Notes: a model not told the origin generated them from the letters alone. Shown: positions 18,601 to 27,244, counted from the stretch's first letter. The stretch: DNA of 64,000 nucleotides from Niastella koreensis GR20-10 (GCF_000246855.1 NC_016609.1:6522744-6586743), one strand, 5' to 3'. Numbers and translations are program-made.

Positions 18601-20336
18601 ATGGCACCACTGCAGATAACGGAAGCACCGCCTGGTCGGTTACTAAAAACCCGTCTACCGCCGTGATCTCAGTGTTGAACAATGAGCTACGGATCACTAA
18701 CTGCACCACCACCGGTGAAGCTGTCTGGACTTCAGCGCCTATTAATGTTACACAAAAAACAAATATTGCCATTTCAACTATGGTAAGGAGTTCGATCATT
18801 AACAATGCCCTGATGAATGACACCGGTGTTTACGCCGATTACATGCGGTTCTATTACAAACTCGATAATGGCAGTGAGGTTTTATTTGCGGAAAAGAAAG
18901 GGATAATAAACAACCACAGCACCACGCCCACGCCGCTGTCTGTAGCCATCCAGAATGGTAATTACAGCAGCCTGCAGATTGTTGTAAGGGCAAGAGCTAC
19001 CGGTAATGACGAGTTTTATTATTTCGATAACATGCAGATGGTAGCAACAGGAACAGCCAATATAACAGCTACCGCAGTTGGCGGAGCTATTAATTGTATA
19101 AACAATTCGGTTACACTTCAGGGAAGTTCTGCCACTTCAGGCGTCAACTACAACTGGACAGGTCCGAACGGGTATACTTCGGCTGCACAAAACCCGGTTG
19201 TTACCAACCCGGGCACTTATACCTTAACAGTGGCCCTTGGCAGTTGTACAGGCACCGCTGCCGCTACCGTAAGCCTGGATACGACAAAACCGGTTGTAAC
19301 CGCCGCTCATACCGGAAGCATAACCTGTATTAACCCCAGCCTGGTTATTAATGGTACGGCTTCTGCAGCTGGTACTAATTACAGCTGGACCGGGCCAAAC
19401 GGGTTCACCAATACTACGTTGAATCCTACCATTTCAAAAGGTGGAACTTATATTTTCACAGCTACCAACCCGGCAACAGGTTGCGCAGCCAGCGCCAATA
19501 CAACGGTTGAAGAAAACACCGTTCATCCCGGTGAGATCTCCATCAACAACTCCGGCATCATTACCTGTTTAACAGGTAGTATAACCATTTCGGGCAGTTC
19601 GTCATCAACGGATGTGAGTTACAAATGGGGTGGACCGAATGGCTATAGCTCGTCCTCTTCATCGGCAAGTGTTATGCATGGCGGGTTATATACGCTTACT
19701 GCTACCAATGCAGCCAACGGTTGTACCTCCAGAAAATCAACCACGGTGATAGAGAACACTACAACTCCTGTTGTGACTATTGATAATAACAGCCCCATAA
19801 GCTGCACCAACCCGGTTGTTACGCTTACCGCCAATACCACTACACCTAATGCGTCCTTCTTATGGTTTGGACCTGACGTTGCAGATGTGGTTCCCACTAT
19901 AACAACCAGCGGGGCCGGCACTTATTTCGTTACCGTAACCGACCCGGTGAATGGTTGTAACACCACCAGCTCTACTGAGGTAACAGAAGACTATTCTAAT
20001 TGCGGGGCCCGCAAAGTAACCACTGCCAGTGCGGCAAAGACAGGGGAACAAAACACTCCTGTAAGCAGCGTGAGCAGCTTTACGTATAAAGCGTACCCCA
20101 ATCCGGCAATAGCCAATGCCATGATTGAATTTACCTCACCGCAAAATGCCCAAACCACAATAAGCATTTACAATGCACTGGGCGCCTGCGAGAAGGTATT
20201 ATTTAAAGGCATGGCTAATGCCAACCGCAAATACCAGGTAACCATTCCGGCCACAGAAATGAAGGCCGGCGCTTATTATTACATCATCAATACGGATGGC
20301 AAAAGCTACACGGGTAAACTGATGATTGTGAAATAA
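15639..20336 (+). CDS. Giant repetitive T9SS-secreted adhesin-like protein
   Basis: Exported protein of 1565 residues. The start at 15639 (MQKRIPKPFSLLMFF) gives a proper signal peptide; the longer frame adds 27 unlikely residues. It contains four copies of a beta-sandwich unit of about 160 residues, each starting near W-L-E-D-F..NGTTSD and including QNNEFK, WTSQ.I and YYKLNGGAETL. About ten Ig/PKD-like modules of 75-85 residues are interspersed, each marked by WTGPNGFTSTxQNP, AGTYT and a Cys pair. The last 80 residues (YKAYPNPAIANAMIEFTSPQ... GKLMIVK) are a type IX sorting domain. The protein is rich in Thr, Ser, Gly and Asn and nearly free of charged residues. The role is likely surface adhesion or matrix/glycan binding. 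It is convergent with the 931-residue protein. Confidence 0.85.
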   Translation: MQKRIPKPFSLLMFFVLLSNYLSATPECPIVSGKFQLADGTTSDASATGWYLDASHVSSTGYFAVKSNRLHAQELGGEGIWYSRVFSTAGYSDFQVAVKVTAEGDMNSSEYVKIYYKIDGGAETLLDSRTGNFGTIDFTSGTLTGSNVQLVVKIYNYNNGGSQTSKYYIEEYRVFKEKGPCAVSAIGVTAAAANGGVLTCTNSSLGLSATATGTGTTTWSWSGPNGFTSTAQNPTITTAGTYTVVATNGTGTGSASVTVTDNKTAPVITATGGALACGSCVTISATSNVSGATYKWTGPGSFSSTAQNPTVCTAGTYTVTVTNPANGCSAQQSVTVSASAITTFWLEDFTGLANGTTSDTGPTAWTTSVTGSGTYSVQNNEFKVSFSGSQGVGIWTSQAIDISNKTNVSFSVDLRSELASTSDAFETADYVRVYYKLNGGAETLAYEDLAGIGSTTNTTGSMTFTSAALSGNTLQIIIKTSNSDPTERYFFDNVKLSGSNAGTTTITPSVNGTVTCTATAQLSATTSSTVSSWAWTGPNGFTASVQNPVVNAGGQYVVTATLASGCAASATITVPENKTSPDIAATGGNLACLSTITLNVNSTVSGATYRWTGPNSFTSTSKNPAISAAGTYTATVTNPANGCTASQSVSVTAGSSAAATFWLEDFSDISNGATSDAGATAWTSTASGSGTYSVQNNEFKTSFDDQYEGVWTSQSINIAGKSNVTFSVDLRSEVTSGSFETADYIRIYYKLNGGAETLAFEDLAGLGSTTTGTASTTFTSAALNGSTLQVIIKTSNSGSAERYYFDNIKLTGSVLSSESVTATAGGAITCTNTSVSLLGNATSGGVSYSWTGPNNFTSTVQNPVVTAAGIYTLTVQNPATGCSGTDTALVSLNNTQPGATATTSGPLTCNTGSSATLSGSSSTSGVSYSWTGPNNFTSTTQNPVVTTAGTYNLTVTNPVNGCTSSTSATVTFSNTFNTTWLEDFTLADGTTADNGSTAWSVTKNPSTAVISVLNNELRITNCTTTGEAVWTSAPINVTQKTNIAISTMVRSSIINNALMNDTGVYADYMRFYYKLDNGSEVLFAEKKGIINNHSTTPTPLSVAIQNGNYSSLQIVVRARATGNDEFYYFDNMQMVATGTANITATAVGGAINCINNSVTLQGSSATSGVNYNWTGPNGYTSAAQNPVVTNPGTYTLTVALGSCTGTAAATVSLDTTKPVVTAAHTGSITCINPSLVINGTASAAGTNYSWTGPNGFTNTTLNPTISKGGTYIFTATNPATGCAASANTTVEENTVHPGEISINNSGIITCLTGSITISGSSSSTDVSYKWGGPNGYSSSSSSASVMHGGLYTLTATNAANGCTSRKSTTVIENTTTPVVTIDNNSPISCTNPVVTLTANTTTPNASFLWFGPDVADVVPTITTSGAGTYFVTVTDPVNGCNTTSSTEVTEDYSNCGARKVTTASAAKTGEQNTPVSSVSSFTYKAYPNPAIANAMIEFTSPQNAQTTISIYNALGACEKVLFKGMANANRKYQVTIPATEMKAGAYYYIINTDGKSYTGKLMIVK

Positions 20337-20390
20337 AGGAAAGGGCAGAGGGCAGAAATAAATACAAACAGAAGTCCTATGCAAATAAAA

Positions 20391-20420
20391 AGAGGCTGTC
20401 TCAAGTTTGAGACAGCCTCT
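20391..20420. terminator. Bidirectional intrinsic terminator
   Basis: A perfect 14-bp stem (AGAGGCTGTCTCAA with its complement, two-base GT centre) is flanked by an A-run on the left and a T-run on the right. It serves both convergent genes ending at 20336 and 20444. Confidence 0.9.
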
Positions 20421-20443
20421 TTTATTTCTCTACATTTAATTTT

Positions 20444-23239
20444 TTATTGCTTCAGCAGTGTAACTACAGAAGAGCTTCCATCTCCATTTGTCACATGCAC
20501 ATAATAAACACCTTTAGCCAGGTTACCGATCCAGAGTGATACCAGGTTCTCACCTTTATTTACCGGTACCGACTGGCGGCTATGAATATGACCGGTTATG
20601 TCGGTTACACTCAGGCTGGTTATCGATTGTTTTGAAGTTTGGATATACACGTTTGTTATGGCGCCAGTGGTAGCAGAAGGTCTTAACTGAACCACGCTGC
20701 TGCTATTGAGCGATACCGATTGAATACTGCTTCGCATCATTTCATTTTGCTGGTCCATTATCAGCAACCGGTAATATACCAGGCCGGCGCCCGGTAAATT
20801 GTCGGTATAGTCATAAGCAGTTTTACCGGTTTCGCCATTTACGCGGGCTATGTTTACAAAGTGAGTACCATCGGTTGATCTTTGCACATCAAAATACTTT
20901 ACTGACGATACATCAGTTGTTTTCCAAGTCAAACCCACTGCCGCATTCCCGTTTCTTTGTGCAGTGAATGACCTTAATTCCGTTGCCAGCACCACGGCGG
21001 GACTGGCCACACTGAATTGGGTTAACACGGCAAATGCGCCATCTGCTCGGGCATATGGATTGGAACCACTGGCCGGCGCTTTGGCACTTGTTTCCACGAT
21101 CGTTGTTCCGTTCGACCGGATGATCTGTGATTGGGTTCTGTCAAAAGCAGTCTGTTCTTCATTGCCCTGCCATTTCAGCGAAAGCATTACATTACTGCCA
21201 CCGGTTACTGCTTCCGATACCAGCCATGTTCTGTTCAGTCCGGCATCGTATACTCCGCCCGGGATCCGCTGGTCGTTCACCGCAACAGTAAAATTATCTG
21301 CAGTACCGCCATTGGTTAACTGAAGCGGGTTATAAGCGGCTGGAGTAGGCCCAATGGGATACAACACTGCTCCATCGGCCGCATCTACCTGCTCAATGCG
21401 CAGGCCGCCCAAACCGGTATTGGCAGCCCCGGCATTTCCGTTCCCGGTAACTATCCAACTGGTGGCGGGATCGGTAAACGCACTGGCTACAATTGGATTA
21501 CTACCCGTTTTCATTGTAAGGATATTGGTACCGGTAACCAGTTTGGCCGAACCGCCCAGCACCAGGTTATGACTTACGTCTACAGCGCTGAGTAATTTCT
21601 TATTCCCGGTACCATTTACCTCCAGCGAGCCATGCGCCGCGGGGAAGATATTCTGGTCGCGGGTAGCAGTATATGCCACCGTTCCCTGCAAATTAAACGG
21701 ACCGGTCATGTTATTAACCGTACCACCGCTGATGGTGAGCCGCGCGGTATTTTCAATTTCAAGACTTTTAAAATAAGCGGTACCCGTTCCATCACTGATA
21801 TTCGGCATATTCGATGGCCAGTTGGGCACCAGCACGTCGATGGTATTATCGGGTACACCGCCGCACCAGTTCATGGCTTCTTCCCATTTGGTGTCTTTAT
21901 AACCCAGCCAGGTGCCAGATCTGCGAACAGTGAGTATTTTTTCAGCAGAAGTAGCCGGGGGTGTACAACTGTTGCTGACAGTTACCCGGTACCGGTAGCC
22001 ATTCATGGCCAGCGTAACCGGGCCTAATTCAAGCGTAGTGGGTATAGTACCAATACTGCTTACATTCGACCAGCTGACACCGCTGGTACCATTGTCTGTT
22101 TGCCATTGATACACTAAGGTGGCGCTGCCGCTACCCGTTACTTTAAAACCAGCAGGGCTATTGGCACAAACCGTGGTATCTTTTGGTTGAACCGCTACAG
22201 CAGGCAATGTACGGATTGAGAGGATCGCCTTACTTTGATTGGCACAACCTGCAGGATTCAGATAACTGGCCACTAATTGCACCTGCCAGGAAGTGCCGGC
22301 TGCTCCGGGAAAACCGGTTATATGCAGGGTTTGGGTTTGTGAACCGCTATAAACAGGGCCATCACTAACGTTGACAAAACCGCCGCTTGAAGGCGCTATC
22401 TGCCACTGATACACCATGGCAGCCGAACCCGTAGGGCTTGCAGTAAAGGTGGTATCTCCCCCCGGACAAATGGTTGCCAAAAGCGGCTTAACCACACCGG
22501 TACCAGCAGCAAAAACCGGTGGCGCCAATACCCGCAACGTATCCATGGCCACACTGGTTGCGCTGCAACCGGTTGTGCTATTGGTAGCAGTGTACCGGTA
22601 TAAATTACCATTCATTGCCAGGGTAGCGGTAGGATAGGTAAGGTCATTGGTAGTACCGCCGGTATAACCATCTGCTGCAAGCACATTATTCCAGGAGCTG
22701 CCATTGTTGGCGCTCACCTGCCATTGATAAGTAAGTGAAGGATCATTGGTAACCTGCAAGCCGGCGCCTGGTGCGCCCACACACACGGTAGTGGCTGTTG
22801 TAGCTGCAGAAACAGCAGGCGTGGCATTTACTGCAAGCAGAGCGCCTGTGGAGGTTGACGGCCCCGTAGCATCGGTTACCACGCACCGGTACCTGTTCCC
22901 GTTCAGGGCAGTGGATACATTTAGCACCGTTAGGGTGGCTGTGGCAGCGCCGCTATAATTTGTTCCATTGGCAACAGGGCTGTAACTGCCGCCGCCGTTA
23001 ACACTTACCTGCCATTGGATAGTTGTGGTTCCACTGGTCCCTGTAACGGCACCAATGGTAAAGCTGGGGTTTGAACCGGCGCAAACCGTTTGATCGCCGG
23101 GGTTCTGGCCCAAATGCGGCAAAGGTACGTTGCGCGACATGGCCGCAGAAGCAATACATAAAAGCCATGCTATACAAATAATAAATTTCAGGAACAGCCT
23201 CAGCCATGACCTTTCGGCCGGATGTGTAAAGGTTTTCAT
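20444..23239 (-). CDS. Secreted Ig-like multidomain protein with T9SS sorting domain
   Basis: Exported protein of 931 residues. The N-terminal signal (LRLFLKFIICIAWLLCIASAA) is followed by about five Ig-like modules of 85-95 residues, each with the pattern CAGSNPSFTIG / YQWQVSANNGSSW / NGNRYRC. From about residue 450 a different region starts (GTWLGYKDTKWEEAMNWCGGVPDN), a beta-rich domain common in Chitinophagaceae surface proteins, followed by a fibronectin-like segment (ATELRSFTAQRNGNAAVGLTWKTT, split across about 715-740) and a C-terminal T9SS sorting domain ending VVTLLKQ. Likely a cell-surface or secreted binding protein. Its promoter and leader resemble a second, truncated copy at 23621-23815. 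Confidence 0.82.
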   Translation of the reverse strand: MKTFTHPAERSWLRLFLKFIICIAWLLCIASAAMSRNVPLPHLGQNPGDQTVCAGSNPSFTIGAVTGTSGTTTIQWQVSVNGGGSYSPVANGTNYSGAATATLTVLNVSTALNGNRYRCVVTDATGPSTSTGALLAVNATPAVSAATTATTVCVGAPGAGLQVTNDPSLTYQWQVSANNGSSWNNVLAADGYTGGTTNDLTYPTATLAMNGNLYRYTATNSTTGCSATSVAMDTLRVLAPPVFAAGTGVVKPLLATICPGGDTTFTASPTGSAAMVYQWQIAPSSGGFVNVSDGPVYSGSQTQTLHITGFPGAAGTSWQVQLVASYLNPAGCANQSKAILSIRTLPAVAVQPKDTTVCANSPAGFKVTGSGSATLVYQWQTDNGTSGVSWSNVSSIGTIPTTLELGPVTLAMNGYRYRVTVSNSCTPPATSAEKILTVRRSGTWLGYKDTKWEEAMNWCGGVPDNTIDVLVPNWPSNMPNISDGTGTAYFKSLEIENTARLTISGGTVNNMTGPFNLQGTVAYTATRDQNIFPAAHGSLEVNGTGNKKLLSAVDVSHNLVLGGSAKLVTGTNILTMKTGSNPIVASAFTDPATSWIVTGNGNAGAANTGLGGLRIEQVDAADGAVLYPIGPTPAAYNPLQLTNGGTADNFTVAVNDQRIPGGVYDAGLNRTWLVSEAVTGGSNVMLSLKWQGNEEQTAFDRTQSQIIRSNGTTIVETSAKAPASGSNPYARADGAFAVLTQFSVASPAVVLATELRSFTAQRNGNAAVGLTWKTTDVSSVKYFDVQRSTDGTHFVNIARVNGETGKTAYDYTDNLPGAGLVYYRLLIMDQQNEMMRSSIQSVSLNSSSVVQLRPSATTGAITNVYIQTSKQSITSLSVTDITGHIHSRQSVPVNKGENLVSLWIGNLAKGVYYVHVTNGDGSSSVVTLLKQ

Positions 23240-23575
23240 ACGAACGGAATTTTTTTAAATGGGTTGGGTATTTGATTTTTTAATCAAAACAGGTAATTGA
23301 TAAATGGAGGCTGGATGTAAGAAGTATATTTCAGACAAAGGGGGACATGCACACTACCAACTGGTATTACCGGTAGTATTATTGTTAGTAACAAAGGGCT
23401 TTCTTCGATCCAGGGTCCGGGTTAATGATGCAACGCTAAAAGTAATGCGTTTTCCACGCTTCGCATATTCATTGGATGTATATATCGTGTCGATATATGA
23501 ATATGAAGCAGGTTCATCCTTAGGGAGATAATGATGGCGGGAATATAATATTTGAAAGAATTCATATTAAAGCCT

Positions 23576-23593
23576 CTCCGCCGGCAGGCGGAG
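23576..23593. repeat. CTCCGCC/GGCGGAG hairpin
   Basis: CTCCGCC-GGCA-GGCGGAG forms a 7-bp stem with a four-base loop. It is followed by GGAGG-rich sequence and lies just past the stop of the leader relic. It may be a dispersed intergenic repeat. Confidence 0.5.
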
Positions 23594-23620
23594 GAGGTTG
23601 GAGGAGGGCCTCCTTTATTT

Positions 23621-23728
23621 TCATTTTATAGCCGCTGATAAAATACACAGCGCCCATAATGAGATCACTATAATTTTCAGAAATAGTTTCAGGTATTGAC
23701 GGGATACCGGTGGTGTTAAGGCTTTCAT
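23621..23728 (-). pseudogene. Relic of a paralogous signal peptide (35 codons)
   Basis: A short minus-strand ORF encodes a 35-residue peptide beginning MKALTPPVSRQYLKLFLK and ending CILSAAIK. By eye it matches 18 of 35 residues of the N-terminus of the 931-residue protein encoded just downstream (MKTFTHPAERSWLRLFLK... CIASAAMS). The upstream DNA is also similar: both copies have TTCTTAC, then CTCCATT and ATCAAT, 50-90 bases before the ATG. This is best explained as a duplicated gene start whose body has been lost. Alternatively it is a small membrane peptide that happens to be complete. Confidence 0.55.
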
Positions 23729-23862
23729 ACGATTATGGGTATTGTTTTACAGAAACACTGGTGTTACTCAGGGAGGGTATTGATAATGGAGGTCCGAAAG
23801 TAAGAAGAATGTACCATTTATACAATTTTTCCGGTTTTCGGATACCCGTTGCCTGCATGTAA

Positions 23863-23886
23863 AATACACGCATTTATACGTGTATT
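23863..23886. promoter_or_regulatory. 8-bp dyad AATACACG-N8-CGTGTATT
   Basis: A perfect inverted repeat 34 bases upstream of the Cys-rich mini-ORF and about 270 bases upstream of the DUF5723-OmpA gene. It has the size and spacing of a regulator-binding site; no factor can be named. Confidence 0.4.
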
Positions 23887-23920
23887 AAATACTAATAAAC
23901 AGCCGCCTTTATGTGAGCAA

Positions 23921-24043
23921 ATGAATACAGAATCAATACAATACAATGCCTGTTTTTCCGTTTCACAGTGCCCGGAACAAGTATGCCAACACGTTTGCCC
24001 AGCTGCCAGCAATATAAGATGTTGTTATCCAGTGCTAAATTGA
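23921..24043 (+). CDS. Possible Cys-rich 40-residue peptide
   Basis: A short ORF starting at ATG 23921 encodes 40 residues with six Cys in 25 positions (C11, C17, C22, C26, C34, C35; CPEQVCQHVCPA). The spacing recalls metal- or cluster-binding peptides but fits no family that I can name. A dyad lies just upstream. An antisense ORF is also open here, and there is no homology evidence, so this may be chance. Confidence 0.25.
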   Translation: MNTESIQYNACFSVSQCPEQVCQHVCPAASNIRCCYPVLN

Positions 24044-24156
24044 TTTATATAATATATAAACGTTTATTTTTCAAGAATTAAATTACCTTGCGGCGCTTTT
24101 AATTATAATCTTAACCCTATAATTTAACCGCCTAACTAACTCCAAACTCCCAAGTC

Positions 24157-26418
24157 ATGAAAAAAAGCCTTGCGCTAGGCCTGATAAGTTGCGTACCCTT
24201 GTTTGGCTTATCTCAATCATTTATCGGCTACCAGTACGACAATTACTCCGGTGTTCACGGCATGTTGCAGAACCCGGCTACTGTGGCTGCCAGTAAGTAC
24301 AAAGTGAACATCAACTTTTTTTCCATTAGTTCCGTTGCAGGTAACAATGCTTATGAGCTTCAGCATGACAAGTTTAAAAAGTTCGATTTCTCAGACCTCA
24401 CTGAAAACAAAGATTACTTTAAATCTGCTAATGCCGACAAAAAGAACCTGTGGTTCAATACAGAGATCCTGGGGCCCTCTTTTATGTTCACAGCCGGCAA
24501 AAAAAGCGGTATTGGTGTATATACCCGTGCGCGCACGCTGATCAATGAGTTTAACCTCAGCGATAAAACCTTCCGTTATTTCGGTAATGGCAATGATAGC
24601 ATTTATGACCAGCCCATCCAGGAAAACCTGCTGCAGTTAAAAGCGCATGCTTTTGCTGAAGCGGGTGTAACCTATGGCCGTATTATCTGGAGCGATCGCC
24701 TGCATTCATTGAAAATGGGTGTTACCGCCAAATATGTAGTGGGACTGGCCGCCGCTTCGCTGTATTCAAACAGGCTGGCGGTAAATATTGCCAAGAACGA
24801 TATCATTAACCAGTTGGAAGGCGACGTAAACGTACGTTACTCCAACAACCTGGATAACGTGGATAACAATTTCGACGATGTGTGGAAAAAAGCATCCGGC
24901 AACCATGGGTTGGGCTTTGATGTGGGTTTCAGTTACGAATGGAGACCCGAAACCAGCAGTTGGCTCGCTACCGATCAAACACCTTATAAGTTGCGTTTAA
25001 ACGCTTCTATAAACGATCTGGGATCGGTAAAATATGCCAACTCTACCCATGGCAACAGCTATTCTGTAAATGCTACCGGAAAAACAACCGACGACCTGGA
25101 CAAAAAAGATGGTGAAGACTTTGACAAGTATTTTACCCGCCTGGAAAGCCAGGGCATTCTTACATCTTATGCCCATGCGGATAAAATGAAAGTGAAGCTG
25201 CCCGCCACCTTCCGCTTTGATGCCGACTACCATCTTTACAGACGCCTGTTCATTAACGCAGGAACTATTGTAAATCTCATTAACCGCGATAAGAACCAGA
25301 CGTCGGCAGAATATGCTACTACGTTCACGGTAACTCCCCGGTTAGAGAAAAAATGGTTCAGCATTTACACTCCCTTATATTATAATTCACTCAACAAGAA
25401 AGCTGCCTGGGGTGCAGGTATGCGTCTTGGTCCCGTGTTCCTGGGTTCAGGTACCATCCTGAGCAACATGTTAGGGAAACAGAATGTTACTTCGGCCGAT
25501 GTTCACTTAGGTTTTACCATGTCGATCTATCAACGGGTTAGAACGCACAAACACAGAAGCCAGCCCATGCAGCCGGTAAAAGAAGAACCTAAAAAAGAAG
25601 TAGTAAAAGAAGTTACAACAGAAAAGCTGGTTGAAAAACATGTTGAAACCCGTGTTGAAAGCCGCGTTGATACTGTTGTAAAGAACGTAGAAGTTGTTAA
25701 AGAAGTTACCCACGATAAAGACAACGATGGTGTTGTTGATGAAAAAGACGCCTGCCCCGATGTTGCCGGTGAAGTAGCATTGAATGGCTGTCCTGATAAA
25801 GACAAAGATGGCATTGCCGATAAAAACGACAAATGTCCTGATGTAGCCGGTACTGCCAAATACAATGGCTGCCCTGTTCCTGATACCGATGGGGATGGCA
25901 TCAACGACGAAGAAGATAAATGTCCCACAGTTGCCGGTTTGGCCAAATACAATGGCTGCCCGATCCCTGATACGGATGGCGACGGCGTTAACGACGAAGA
26001 AGATAAATGTCCTGCCACGCCTGGCAAACCAGCCAACGGTGGTTGCCCTGAAATTAAACAGGATATAGTGAAGAAAGTGGCTATTGCCGCCAAGGCCATT
26101 TACTATATGTCTGGTAAAGACATCATCCAGAAAGTTTCTTATCCCAAATTAGACGTGGTTGTTAAGGTACTGAAAGCCGACCCTGCCCTGCAGATCAGCA
26201 TTGAAGGCCACACCGATAATTTAGGTAAACCGGAAAACAACTTAAAGCTTTCTGCAAAACGTGCCAATGCTGTTAAGAACTACTTTATTAAAAAAGGTAT
26301 TGACGCAAGCCGCATCACTGCACAGGGTTTTGGTGATTCAAAACCAATTGCACCTAACAAAACACCACAAGGCCGCGCTAAAAACAGACGTGTTGAATTG
26401 CATTTGAACTATCAATAA
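24157..26418 (+). CDS. DUF5723/OmpA outer-membrane protein with thrombospondin type 3 repeats
   Basis: Cell-envelope protein of 753 residues. The signal peptide at 1-19 ends LFGLSQS. The DUF5723 beta-barrel-like region covers about 20-445, with the typical start YDNYSGVHGMLQNPA. A charged linker follows, rich in KEEPKKEVVKEV and VEKHVETRVESRVD. Four calcium-binding thrombospondin type 3 repeats occupy about 520-630 (DKDNDGVVDEKDACPD, DTDGDGINDEEDKCP and so on). The C-terminal OmpA domain (about 645-753) contains IEGHTDNLGKPENNLKLSAK and NRRVELHL, which bind peptidoglycan. It probably links the outer membrane to the cell wall. A strong terminator follows. Confidence 0.93.
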   Translation: MKKSLALGLISCVPLFGLSQSFIGYQYDNYSGVHGMLQNPATVAASKYKVNINFFSISSVAGNNAYELQHDKFKKFDFSDLTENKDYFKSANADKKNLWFNTEILGPSFMFTAGKKSGIGVYTRARTLINEFNLSDKTFRYFGNGNDSIYDQPIQENLLQLKAHAFAEAGVTYGRIIWSDRLHSLKMGVTAKYVVGLAAASLYSNRLAVNIAKNDIINQLEGDVNVRYSNNLDNVDNNFDDVWKKASGNHGLGFDVGFSYEWRPETSSWLATDQTPYKLRLNASINDLGSVKYANSTHGNSYSVNATGKTTDDLDKKDGEDFDKYFTRLESQGILTSYAHADKMKVKLPATFRFDADYHLYRRLFINAGTIVNLINRDKNQTSAEYATTFTVTPRLEKKWFSIYTPLYYNSLNKKAAWGAGMRLGPVFLGSGTILSNMLGKQNVTSADVHLGFTMSIYQRVRTHKHRSQPMQPVKEEPKKEVVKEVTTEKLVEKHVETRVESRVDTVVKNVEVVKEVTHDKDNDGVVDEKDACPDVAGEVALNGCPDKDKDGIADKNDKCPDVAGTAKYNGCPVPDTDGDGINDEEDKCPTVAGLAKYNGCPIPDTDGDGVNDEEDKCPATPGKPANGGCPEIKQDIVKKVAIAAKAIYYMSGKDIIQKVSYPKLDVVVKVLKADPALQISIEGHTDNLGKPENNLKLSAKRANAVKNYFIKKGIDASRITAQGFGDSKPIAPNKTPQGRAKNRRVELHLNYQ

Positions 26419-26466
26419 GGCTGAAGGCTGAATGCCGAACGCTTAACGCAGAAGAATAAAAAAAAG

Positions 26467-26486
26467 GCCTCCCATGCATGGGAGGC
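26467..26486 (+). terminator. Intrinsic terminator after the OmpA gene
   Basis: A perfect 20-base palindrome with arms GCCTCCCA and TGGGAGGC is followed by seven T residues. It is preceded by an A-run, so it may work in both directions. Confidence 0.88.
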
Positions 26487-26585
26487 TTTTTTTATCAATG
26501 AGCTATTATAAGTTATATTTAAAAGCGAATGACTTTATGTAATAATTTATGAAGTAGCCAGGACTTAATTGATTTGTGGAAGTAA

Positions 26586-26612
26586 TCCGCCTACGTTAAA
26601 GCTACGGCGGAC
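26586..26612. repeat. 27-bp dispersed repeat TCCGCC...GGCGGAC (copy 1)
   Basis: Shares 25 of 27 positions with 44781-44807. The ends are inverted (TCCGCC and GGCGGA), so it can form a hairpin. Confidence 0.65.
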
Positions 26613-26626
26613 GAGGAAAAAAATAG

Positions 26627-26650
26627 GCAGCCCTCTAGAAAAAGGGCTGC
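26627..26650 (-). terminator. Intrinsic terminator on the minus strand
   Basis: Stem GCAGCCCT/AGGGCTGC with an 8-base loop; on the minus strand it is followed by CTATTTTTTT. It lies 17 bases past the stop of the frameshifted small gene, which supports a transcript ending here. Confidence 0.75.
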
Positions 26651-26666
26651 GAGTCACATGAGAAAA

Positions 26667-26986
26667 TTATGCAGCAACCGTAGTTGTTTCCGGGCGATTG
26701 CTGCGGCTATGTTTTACCCGGAAAAGATGTATAATAATGTTATTATCGTTCGGTATAAAACTTAAGGATAGGCGTTTAATGGGGTCAGACTTGTCCAATA
26801 CCAAGATGGTATTACCTCGGTTTATTTGGTAAACGTACCAGGATTTACAGCTGTAATTAGAATTGGATTGCAGAAAAACGTGCTTGTTGTACGTTGGAAA
26901 CCTGTAGAATGATTGGTTTCCGCCATTGCCTGAAACGGCAGCAAGCTACAAATGATTGAAGAAACATTCAATGGAATCTTTCTCAT
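26667..26986 (-). pseudogene. Frameshifted small secreted protein gene
   Basis: ATG 26986 opens a signal-peptide-like start (MRKIPLNVSSIICSLL). That frame drifts into an unconvincing sequence and stops at 26822. A neighbouring frame is open from 26945 to the stop at 26667-26669 and reads like a mature secreted domain: GNGGNQSFYRFPTYNKHVF, then SCKSWYVYQINRGNTILVL, then KRLSLSFIPNDNNIIIHLF, ending PETTTVAA. This second frame has no ATG, GTG or TTG start of its own near its beginning. A one- or two-base change near 26930-26945 would join a signal peptide to the domain, giving about 105 residues. A terminator follows at once. I do not recognise the family. Decay or a sequencing error are both possible. 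Confidence 0.55.
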
Positions 26987-27244
26987 GGCTTTGTTTTTTC
27001 GGCTAATACTGACTACGCTATACAATTGAACAGGTATGCAAGATACAAAGGTTGTTCAATAAAACACGAATGAATACACCTACATTCATAAAATTACTGA
27101 CCAATTTCCATAAAAACAGGATGAGAACTTATCATGGCGATAGCAGTTCTGACAAATTTGGCCCTTTTCAGGGAGTGATTGTAATGGCAGTTAACCACTA
27201 ATTAATCAACCATACCCAAATACCTGAGGCGCCCTGGATTGTAA

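Noticed and set aside
25530-26099. 189-residue minus-strand ORF rich in Ser and Pro
   Set aside because: Shadow of the thrombospondin type 3 repeats in the OmpA gene; the apparent repeats mirror the sense strand.
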